The notes under the pieces: generated by a model | The model's input: only the letters and a program-made list of their open reading frames with translations | Databases searched by the model: none | Told to the model about the DNA's origin: nothing | Source of the DNA: Plazaster borealis | Taxonomy: Eukaryota > Echinodermata > Asteroidea > Forcipulatida > Labidiasteridae | Length of the DNA: 64,000 nt | Assembly (NCBI GenBank): GCA_021014325.1 | Contig: CM037472.1 | Span: 24,847,063 to 24,911,062, forward strand | Reading direction: 5' to 3' | Translations under genes and position numbers: made by a program | Shown here: in pieces, positions 48,955 to 58,797 of the stretch | Numbering within the stretch: position 1 is the first letter of the stretch | How the letters are laid out: the number at the start of each line of letters is the position of its first letter

Positions 48955-51119
48955 CTAAGTGTTGGTGCCTAGGGGAGTGACCGTGGATATAGAAGATCCA
49001 TTGGTCGGGAGGAGGGGGAGCCAGATGTCACTGATGTGGAAGCCGATGTCTTGGGGTACAGTGTCATGTTTGTGGATCTCGATGGCCTCTCTGATGCGTC
49101 TTGGGTGCCATGCCTGGATCGGAGCGATGATTTCTGCTGCTTCCCAGTCAACTCGGTGGTCTGTGGTGTGGGAATGTTTGACGATGGCTGATTTATCGAA
49201 GTCTCCCCTCCTTCCGTGTGCTCGGTGTTCTTTAAGTCTGGTGGGAAGGTTTCGTCCGGTTTCCCCGACGTAAACTTTACCACATTCACATGGAATGCGG
49301 TAGACTCCTGCACGGGTGGAGGGATCGTTCTTGTCCTTGTGCGATTGGAGAGAGCGGTGGAGTTTCCCGGGAGCGGAGTGATACACCTTGATTCCCGCTT
49401 GCTTGAAGATGCGTTGGAGGCGATGAGAGGGGGGACCTAGGTATGGTAAACTAACTGTGGGTGTGTGAGTTTGACCTTGGGTATAGGAGACCCTTTGGTC
49501 GGGGGGGACGGGCTTACTAGTCTTGACTTGCTTGGCGTTGTATCCGTTCCGCTGTAGAGAAGTAGTGATGTGTTGTAACTCGTGCTGGAGGCTGTCCGTG
49601 TCACATATGGTGTAAGCACGCTGAACTAGCGCACGGTTGACTGATGACTTGATGGCTGGGTGATGGAAGGACCGCTGGTGCAGGTAACGATCGGTGTGGG
49701 TGGGTTTCCGGTAAATGCTGTGGTGGAGTGTGCCGTCTGGGTTTCTGGTAATAAGAACATCCAGAAAGGGTATCTTCCCGGAATGTTCCTGCTCCATGGT
49801 GAACTTGATACTTGGGTGTTGTTGGTTGAGGTACTGCAGAAATTCATGGAGAGAGTCCTCACCGTGGGGCCACACGACGAAGGTGTCGTCAACATAGCGG
49901 AGCCACAGACTGGGTCGGAGGTCAGCGGTGAGAAGGGACGATGACTCGAACTCTTCCATGAATATGTCAGCTAGGACCGGGGATATAGGAGATCCCATGG
50001 AGGTCCCAGCCGTCTGCTCGTAATACTTGCCCTGAAATTGAAAGGAACTAGAAGAAACACATGTACAAAGTAAATCATGAATTTGGTCAGGAGAAAGACC
50101 AGTGCGATCCGGGAGGGAGGGGTCATGCGATAATCTCTCCTTAGCCAAGAGGCAAGCTTCATCTGTGGGGACGTTGGTGAAGAGAGATTCCACATCAAAA
50201 CTTACCAAGATGTCAGTGGGTTGTAGGGTTAGACTGCGGGTAATGTCAACGAACTGGGTGGAATTGGAAACATGGTGTTCTGTGAGACCCACCAGGGGAC
50301 GAAGTACTTTTGCTAGGTACTTAGCAGTGTCGTAGGTGGGGGAACCTCTCGAGGCAACTATGGGGCGGAGGGGGACTTCCGGCTTGTGGATCTTGGGATT
50401 GCCGAAGAACCTGGGGCAGGTGGAGCTAGATGGGCGGAGTCTACGGTAGAGTGGGACAGAGAGAGCTCCGGACCGGTGGAGAGATAGGAGTTTGCTGGCA
50501 ACCCTCTTCTCGATGCTGGGGTGGGGTTCTTAGGGAGGGGGCGGTACGAACCAGAGGATAAAATTTTGCTTACCTTCTCGGTGTATTCCGTGCGGTCCAT
50601 GATGACTGTAGCGTTCCCCTTGTCAGCAGGCAAGATGTGGATGGATTCGTCCCGTCGCAGCTCTCGGAGGGCTGCCTGCTCAACCTTGGAAAGGTTGGAC
50701 TTGGCTGGTTTCGCCTTCCGCAGAACTTCGTTAATCTTGATCCGGACATCGTCCTTCTCTGTCTTGCTGAGGTGCTTGAGGGCTTGCTCGGTGGACTGGA
50801 TGATTTCCTCGGTGGGGATAGACTTGGGGGGCTGGGCAAAGTTCATACCTAGGGACAGGACGCTGGTCTCGGTATCCGTGATGTTCCGGTTGCTAAGGTT
50901 GACAACTGTGTGTTTCTGGAAAGCACGTTGACTACGAAGGTGAGCTGGTGGCCGTGAGGATATAGAAGATCCTGTAGGTCGCCCAGGGACGCGGTTGAAT
51001 AGAGATATAGGAGATCTCGTCTTCTCGGAGGGTGCGCGATTGAAGTGAGATATAGAAGATCTCTGCTTCTGGTGGTATAACTTGTGGAGCTTGGCTATCT
51101 GCTTCCTGCTAGTCCCCAT
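48955..51119 (-). CDS. Reverse transcriptase / GIY-YIG endonuclease of a Penelope-like element, one frameshift
   Basis: Copies the element RNA into DNA at nicked target sites in the nucleus. The ATG at 51119 opens a frame with three 15-residue repeats (about residues 21-65, each starting RSSIS-like) and the N-terminal motif HILPADKGNATVIMDR (about 161-176). Near 50517-50525, within a C-rich run, the frame shifts by one; the second frame carries on to the stop at 48955. It holds SFDVESLFTNVP (motif A), GTSMGSPISP (motif B), LRYVDDTFVVW (catalytic YVDD), IPFLDVLITRNPDG, then the endonuclease GVYRIPCECGKVYVGETGRN with a CxC pair and REAIEIHKH. Apart from the frameshift no stop was found in the stretches checked. 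The GIY-YIG domain places it among canonical Penelope-like elements, not the Athena type. As read, the copy is not autonomous. Confidence 0.93.
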
Positions 51120-51289
51120 CCACAGTACTTAAGCAGCATGCAGCATCAGAGTCCAGCTTTCTCCAGAAGACGATCAGAGCATACTGATCGAAACGTCGAG
51201 TTGAAACCAACGGTTCTTTTCAGAACCACCCCCAACTCACATAGAGAGATTATTACATGTACATGGTGTCACCGCAAACCTTTCCATAT
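51108..51289 (-). repeat. Penelope-like element inverted terminal repeat, right
   Basis: The 5' side of the coding strand. The repeat overlaps the ATG at 51119. On the plus strand it reads CAGAAGA (51164-51170), a 6-bp stem with a 6-base loop (51172-51189), then GAAAC (51190-51194), in the order of a hammerhead ribozyme core but with two changes in the CUGAUGA box. Confidence 0.95.
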
Positions 51290-51323
51290 CGTATTCCCAC
51301 CATGCAAAGTTTCAAATCTTACT

Positions 51324-51611
51324 CATTTATCACATGTTTACAAAAGAGCCACGCCACTTCCTAATACTATAGGCAAGATTTATACGCGCTCAATGGTAAA
51401 ACTTATCAATTAATGTTACCCAAAAAAATTATGGAGATTATCACTATTTGATTTTTGTAATCAACTTTTGGTATAAAGAAAGGAAAGGGGCACATCGCAA
51501 AATTTGTTCAGCCGTTATTTTGTATAACTACTATTGAATTTATGTGGTAATGGTGACACAGCATGTAAAATTTCCCATTTGCCAGAAAGGCCCTGGAATG
51601 TACAAGGTCAC
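51324..51611 (+). repeat. Interspersed repeat D, copy 3 (right part), split by the Penelope-like element
   Basis: Begins in the target duplication and runs through CACATGTTTACAAAAGAGCC to TGGAATGTACAAGGTCACC. The missing left piece, TATATAGACCATTTATCACA, is at 48395-48414. Confidence 0.85.
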
Positions 51612-52798
51612 CAAGCATGTCAGGCCTAATTACATAAGCTAAGCCAAATCTAAAAGTGAGTTGGTTTTACATTAATATTATAGGCCTAAACATAGCCTAC
51701 GGTAAGTTTGCCGCGCATTTGTAATTAGGTTCCGCAATGAAATTAAAATGACCCTCCACATCTGCACATGGAGGGCTCAGGTCAAATGGGGTTTGATATT
51801 CTCGTGAAAAATAACACCCATCCAAAACAATAAAATACTTAATTAAAAATAAAACCCCCAACTATATCCCCAAAGCAGGTTTTGGGGACTTGGGCGGGAC
51901 GTTTATATCCCTCAACACGTTCAATGCATGTTTCCCAACACCCGTCCTCCTTCTTAAAGTTCTGGATATTACCGTGCGACCAAAAAAGAGAAAGGTATGA
52001 CAAACCCTTCCTTGTCCACCAATGTGCTCATTTTGTCAGACATCGATATCTTAATCAATAAGCCATAACAAATTTCCACCTCTCCTGCTATGATCTGGAT
52101 TTACGTGTCGAAACCAACATCGCGAAGTTTCCAGATTAGTGATTCTTCCCTAAGAGTTTGAGCTTCACGAAACACTTCTATAACACTCCCCAACAAAACA
52201 AACGTAAAACTATGCAAATATCTAATCAAGTTCGTCTAGCAGATTAAAAACAAGTCATTAAGAACATCAAAAACGTTTTTCCCAGGCTGCCAGAGAATAA
52301 ACTTGTGATCGAACACGTTCGATAAACTAAGCTCCAAGTGGGGTTACAATACAGATTGTTATTGCGTGTATTTTTGAGTCTACTGCCACCCAACACAAAA
52401 GAGATGGGCTTTAAACACACAATGGTTTATTAGACTGGCTGGTGGTAGGGATTAAAATGGGGGTGATGCCTATACATTGGTTTCAAGGAAAAGCTTTGTC
52501 ACTTTCAAAACTAGTGATGTGTAAAAGCTATAATGCTATATAATGAATAACGAGGTGCGATGGGGGTAAGAAGGTATACCCAGGAATGTGGAAAGGTCTC
52601 CAAATGCCTTCATTCATTTAGTTCATTGTCCATCCAAGCTGATTACACCTATGTACTCAAAAGATCATAAGACCCCCCAAACAAACAAAAAACCCAAACA
52701 ACAACAACATGTAAATAGGCCTATATTATATAAAAAACAAATAACTAAATATAAAAACATGAAATAAATAAAAACAACTATAAAACTAAAACTAAAAA

Positions 52799-52805
<7 letters not shown>
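51612..52805. other. Intergenic, no gene seen
   Basis: AT-rich with two TAGGCCTA octamers or near matches (51619, 51682). No coding signature. Confidence 0.5.

Positions 52806-52855
<50 letters not shown>
52806..52855 (+). repeat. (AAT)n microsatellite
   Basis: About 16 uninterrupted AAT units. Confidence 0.95.
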
Positions 52856-55692
52856 TTAACAATATGTAAGAATAGGGCCTATAGATGAAAATTAAAATAA
52901 AACAACAACAGAAATAACTACAAACAACTAAAAAGCAATAAATAACATTTCTCTTGACATTTCAAGTTTGAAACACAAAAACCCTTTACTTTATGAACAA
53001 ACAAGACATGGAGAATTAGCAAATAAATTAAAATAAAGAAATAAAATACCCCCTCCCCCGAGAATTTCCTTTAAAAAAAATGAGGTATGGGGAAGAAAAG
53101 GGGGTGGGGGCCTAGGTAGAGACGGGGATTGATTTATTATTATTAATATATCTATTTTTCGGGGGATGCATCTCCTCGTGGATGCAATGATTAGGAAAGT
53201 ATTCTAGATACATTCTCATTCAATCTCGGGAAATAAACATTACCCTTTAATATCTGTTTAGGAAGAGAAGAGAAGAGAAGAAGAGAAGAGCGAGAAATTC
53301 AAGTACTAATCTGAGTGTTTTAAAACTTCTCTCTACCCCCTCCCGATTTTGTTTAAAGAAATAATTTTGTTTAAATTTTGTAAAAAAAACACCAGAACAA
53401 AATCCCTTCTCCACCCCCCTCCGAAATACCCACACCAACACCACCCCCAGAAAAAAAACCCTAAAAAAAAAACAACACACCACCAATTTTACAAACTCTC
53501 ACCTATCAAGGTCGAATAACACAAACAAACACATTCATGAAAAAAAACACCAACATCTTATAAAAGGTTTTGCGGTTTGTGGTTAGTGCATTGATACTTG
53601 AAGACAAATCTAAACCCCTTTTCCTAATCGGGTTATGGCAACTCACGGAACCGCACCAAATTAGCAGGCAGAGGCACGAGATTCTTATCTCGCCCCTATA
53701 AGAACTACGCATCGCTAAACTCTTATGACGTCACCGTTTCTTGGAAACAGCAACGACGTGTCCGTGACCCCAAGGTACCGCGGGTTGTTACAACTCGGAC
53801 TGCAACCTCGTAAACTTACTTCATCGCTGGGGATTTGATGAAGTGAACCAGCTGTTTTTGAAAAAGTAGTTACCACGAACGACGGTTGCCGGTTACTGAC
53901 ACTGAATTTGCAATGAAGTTACCTTGCTCTGTGCTCCAAAGATCGGGATGATCGAAAAGCATCTTAGTTTCAATCCGAAACTCGCTGATTATCAGGCATG
54001 ATATTTGGTCCTTGGAAAAAAAAGTACGAACATTTTCTTGAGTATAAGGGCTGAACTACACATAGTACACATGGTATAGGCTTTTATATACTTTTGTCAA
54101 AAAGATTTCACTGGTTTTTCCATGGTTTTTCTGAGGGCAAAAATGGAATAAAAATTTGAATATAGTCATCTTAAATATGAGATAATATAGCCCAATGTGA
54201 ACGTATACAGAACCATTGACAAACGGACATCGGAAATTTGAATCTCCAAAGGCGCCTGAAAGCGATCTTTGAAGATTCAAAGTTACTATTTTCTTGTGAC
54301 TCTAATGAGCGATTGAGCTTAAATTGTCACAGGTTTGTTATTTCATGTATAATACTGTTGGGTAATATAAAGTGCGGTTACTGTGATCATTAGCATTGCA
54401 GTAGGGGGCCTACCAGTAGGCTACATAACTGCGCTTCAAGGCATAGTATAGGCCTACATGAATTGGTAATAAACGAAAACTGCCCCCGACACTCATCAGC
54501 ATACACGGCAAAACAACACGGACCGTTATTTATTTCTAAAAAACCCGACCAACATTATTTGAACGACAATTTTCAAAGGTTTTTTTTACCGTATACTGTG
54601 TTAATCGGAAACTCGAAATTAAGAACAATTCCCAAACCAACCGTGCGTCATTCGATAAAAGTACCGGTTTTCTAGAAAACCGGGTATACGTGTGGTGACT
54701 TAGTGTGTTTTGCAAATAAGGCAATATTTATTTATTTACAATTTCTCGTCATTTAATTTCAAACGGCAGAGAAAAGGAACATAACTCAATCGAAAATGAA
54801 AGCATTTGAAAATATTGATATATTTAGTATTACAGCTGATACCAATTTCATGAAAGGGATTATGTTGACCTCGTAAACAACGGACATAAACATTGCAGTC
54901 GATACTGACATCCCTGCTTCATAATAAGTATAGCGGTGCATACTATCTTCTAGCCCTACTAAATCTAACAATACTTATATCAAAATTACACTTTAAAATA
55001 CAACACCGATGTTCAAAAATAAATATATTTGATGCTAGGAAAGTGTCCAAACTGTTTTGCTATACCACGGTAATAATAGATTGTGAATTGTATTGGACGG
55101 GAACCAATCACACGATGTGCTACAGGGGAACATGGGTGACGTAGTGGTAGACTGGTCCCCTGTCTGTATCCGCAAATACGAGCCTCGAAGTGTGACGTCA
55201 GATGGCTACCCCCAGTGGTTACATTACCATGATCGTTCCCACCATTGATCATTTCCACCGCCTTGTGCAGTGTTAGAAATAGAACCCGGGTATGAGGTTG
55301 TCATAATTAGTTTGAAGCCATTTTTAACGACCGTCACATCTCGTTCGCCACTGTTCGTCCGCTTTTTTAACTGTGCCATAATTTCGTCGTAAATGTTGGA
55401 AGATGAGAACAGATCGCATCACCCACATTGTTGCACACTGTGGCGGTGGGGTTTATGGGTTTTGTTCACCATGGACTCCATCACAGCGTGCAACAATCGT
55501 ATACTGTAATTTGTCTTCCCGCGTCCTGAACTAAATCGGGGAATTCATTAAAACAAATGTACGACGCCATCTGTTGAAGAAAAATCTGTCCGGGTTGTTC
55601 AAAAATAAACAAAACAATTAATTAAAATTAATAAACAAAATGTGAAGCTTTTAAAAGCATGAAAGGGTCATAATAATGTTTTTTTTTTTTTT
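52856..55692. other. Gene-poor interval
   Basis: Contains AAGAG repeats (53261-53290), C-rich runs near 53400-53460, and CREs at 53726-53733 and 55193-55200. A 70-base stretch at 54200-54270 (GAATCTCCAAAGGCGCCTGA) is related to 55918-55970. No gene is recognised. Confidence 0.45.
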
Positions 55693-56040
55693 GGTCAACG
55701 TGTTGCTGATTTATAGGCCAAATTATCGATAAAGATACAATAACTGTGGAAGTTTCAGTTGCATTACAAGTTACAGTGTCTACTTGTTGAGAAAACAGCC
55801 AAAAACTGTCACGGTATTTTCATCAAGAACGTCAAATCCATCCATGTTCTAGCCAGGTGAAAGCGGGTACCAACCGCATCTCTGGCCGAAGCATTCAGAA
55901 ACGGACACCACGGAAGTTTGAATCTCCAAAGGTGGACTACAGCCTACAGGCGATCTTTGGAGATTGAAATTTTCCGAAATACTTTTAATGATTTATAAAC
56001 ACTTCAGACGAAATAATTTCGCAGGATGCTTACTACCATT
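55693..56040 (+). repeat. Interspersed repeat E, copy 2, with insertion
   Basis: Shares GTTGCTGATTTATAGGC, AACTGTCACGGTATTT and ATTTCGCAGGATGCTTA with 40840-41090. The part at about 55850-55975 is extra and resembles 54200-54270, so a second small element probably sits inside. Confidence 0.65.
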
Positions 56041-57312
56041 ACCATCTTTATAAAAAGTAGGTTTTCGGATTAAAATTACAACTTTTCCGGAGTCAGTACA
56101 AAAGTTTGACCCTACCTTAAAATTCTTACTTTACAATAGTTTTATTGGTAGGCCTACCGGTAATGTGGGCAATATTTCTGCACTCTTTTTGACAGTGAAA
56201 GTTTAAAACTACTTGATACGATCAAGCCTTTCAAGCTAGGAGTTGATTGCTTGATCCGTGTTATAATTTTCTGAAACATGTCTGTGATTACAATAATTCA
56301 CCGAATAATAACAAGTCCTTCAAAGCATTCAAACGTATATACAACCTTATCAAAAACTAAACTTACCAACACTATAGGTTAAACAATCAAATAATTATCT
56401 CTGCTTCTCAAGGTTAAATCACGAATTCAGCGAAACGATGACCTTGTCTTTCACGAAGGAAATGTTAGTTGCGGTTTGTGATGTGGATATCCCAATACGT
56501 CAATACAATGTGGACGCCACACAACGCTGACACTCGTCAGGTGTGCTGTCTTTCGCTGATGGTGTACGTGCGTTTCTTGGCACTGAATGAAATTTGCGAC
56601 TCACCGAAAACCTGAAAACTGTAATTGATGTTATTTTGCAAATTTGGTTATCTCGAGATCACTTTAATATCCATAAAATTATCTTGTATAAGGTACCACG
56701 ACCAAACTATGGAGGTACCTCTAAATGCAGCCTATACCTACCTCCATGTTGATATGTGCAGTTTACCGTCTGTACGTGTACTGTATACATAAAACAAGGA
56801 AGGTAGTCGTGATAGCACTTTCTTTACAAAACGAACTGCATGAACTTTCGTAGCAACAACCACTTCATCGGATGCAAAAGCTCATGCAGTTTGTTTTAAT
56901 GTACATGTAGTATTAAAAAGTGCTACCACCACCTTCCTTGTGTTATCTATCAGACTAAAACGGCTATTTTTATTATTATGTACCATGTACGAATGTATGT
57001 TGGCTGAACCACCACTAGCTTCCAATGCGTTTCTACTTGTAGAAATTTAACAAATTCTTCTCAAAAATTTGTGTATGTACATGCACTCTATCAAAATGAG
57101 CCGCTTAATATAGTTTCTTCTTTATTGACCAAACAAACGTTTTTGACAACGTCTGTTCGTTCTGGTTTGTACTGCATCTGACCGGACGGAGCTGGTCCAG
57201 CTTACCAAGTCTTTGTGTGGACTCGGTACCCCCTTAAGACTTTCCAGGAAATAACTGCCTGCCATGGCTTGGGGACTTTGACCTTAAAATAACTATAACG
57301 GCAGGATTCTCT
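56041..57312. other. Intergenic, no gene seen
   Basis: Holds a TATGGAGGTACC / TACCTCCATG fold-back (about 56707-56744). An AAAGCTCATGCAGTTTGT-type stretch near 56878 mirrors CGAACTGCATGAACTTTC near 56830, giving an imperfect hairpin. Confidence 0.5.
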
Positions 57313-57490
57313 ATAGACCTTTATCATGGTGCGGCCATTTTGATTTTCTCCCATTCAAATCAATGTAAGCAAACCGAGGCTGGAAGGAGAAATAGTCTGG
57401 TTCCTTTTTGTACAATGAATGTTATTATTCATTGCTGGTGTTGGATACAGGGAACATGATCAAGATGGTGGCAGCATGATAGAGGTCTAT
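57313..57490. mobile_element. MITE-like element with ATAGACC ends (family G)
   Basis: ATAGACCTTTATCATGGTGC (left) and ATAGACCTCTATCATGCTGC (right, complement) form terminal repeats of about 32 bp with a few mismatches around a 178-bp non-coding element. The ends resemble those of family H at 22995. Confidence 0.8.
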
Positions 57491-57627
57491 TTGACTGTAT
57501 GTGAAGGCAAGGATGGTTTTGCTAATGATTATAAATTAAAGGTATGATTGGAATGATTAGTAATGTATAAAATCTAAAAAAATAAATCGATTGTTTGTTT
57601 GATATTAGAAAACTTATTTTTCTGTAA

Positions 57628-57853
57628 AATCACATGTTTTACCAAAGGTTTGGACTCCCTGCAGGTGATATTTATACACGGTTCAGAGTGGCAACCAAAA
57701 TGGAAAAATGCACTGTACAGTAGGCACATTATCAATACATTTCGATGTTATTTTTAGAGTTCTTGATTTAGTCATGCAGTCATTATAAAAACAAAAAGCA
57801 ACTTTTCTCGAAATGACCAGTGTAGTAGTATCTTGCCTGCCAGGAAATGCCCT
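57628..57853 (+). repeat. Interspersed repeat D, copy 4, degraded
   Basis: Shares AATCACATGTTTTACCAAAG and GTAGTATCTTGCCTGCCAG with the other copies, with diverged middle. Confidence 0.6.
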
Positions 57854-58797
57854 GGAAATAATATACACAACTTAAAAACACGGAGGAAGGAAATACAATC
57901 GAAACAAATCAGTCATGTCAAGTGAAATAATTTGAGAGAAAAGGTTTTTAAACATGCAGTTCTTCTTTCAACTTAAAACATAATTATCAATACCTAAATA
58001 TGGGCAAAAAGCCCCCTTTAAAAATATATAATTATTCATCAAGGCAGTCACCTTCGAAATCTTGACCACCTTTTTCCTTTTAAAAAAATCATTTTCTGGA
58101 ATGGTTTTATTATTATTATTGAAACCTGAGGAGAATGAATACACTTTTCCAAAAAACAATTACATTATGTTTTACTTGTATGACAAAAACCTGTTGTGTG
58201 GTGAGACCGTTGGGAAAAAAAGCTATAAATATTTTCTTTTCAATGTAAATAAAATAATGTCATAAAATTGAGGCCAGACAACCAATGAGTTGATACGAAT
58301 GCGAAACCAATGTTATATGAAATTACTTTTTATTAAAAAATCTGCCAACTGGGTGGCACAGAATGTAGATAGAAAGCATATAAAGTTCTAAGTTGAAATT
58401 GGTACATGCCAAAATAGTGCGATATTTCCTGTTTTCCGGCTATAAACTTGGAAAATTGTTGCCAGAAGAACCTTTACACCATGTGAAAGATCCATTGACA
58501 GAAGACCTTAGCAACAGTTCCGTTATTCTGAGCATCAAGCAATCGTAAAATAGCTGAGTGCTGGAATATGGTACCATTGGCACAATGCCCTCATTGGGAA
58601 AGTCTTCGGGCTTTCCAAAAACACCTTTTCTCCATGATTGTTTGAGCATTTTACAAAACGTATGGTTACGGCTTCTTGTTTTATAAGACTGTTGAAATGG
58701 GGGCTGCTGACTAATTACGTCATCACTTCAGTAAATAATGTCACTTTTAATGAGTAAAGGAGGGGTTAGGGTCAGCCATGAAACTATAGGGTGAAAT
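57854..58797. other. Flank of the minisatellite, no gene confirmed
   Basis: Open frames at 58440-58649 (minus) overlap in two phases and have no domain. TTA-rich simple stretch near 58110. Confidence 0.45.

Larger units (their letters stand above)
48415..51323 (-). mobile_element. Penelope-like retroelement, nearly complete
   Basis: The 2.9-kb element encodes a reverse transcriptase plus GIY-YIG endonuclease, the defining pair of this class. It is bounded by inverted terminal repeats at 48413-48594 and 51108-51289 (182 bp, almost identical). Beyond the second is a 34-base tail (51290-51323), like the short extension described for Penelope elements. A 12-bp target duplication flanks it (the left one overlaps the repeat by two bases). 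It interrupts a copy of repeat D, whose halves lie on each side. The high identity of the two repeats suggests recent insertion. Confidence 0.93.

Noticed and set aside
58440..58649. 69-codon minus-strand frame MLKQSWRKGVFGKPED
   Set aside because: Two phases look equally protein-like and both end within 200 bases; more likely part of an unidentified repeat.
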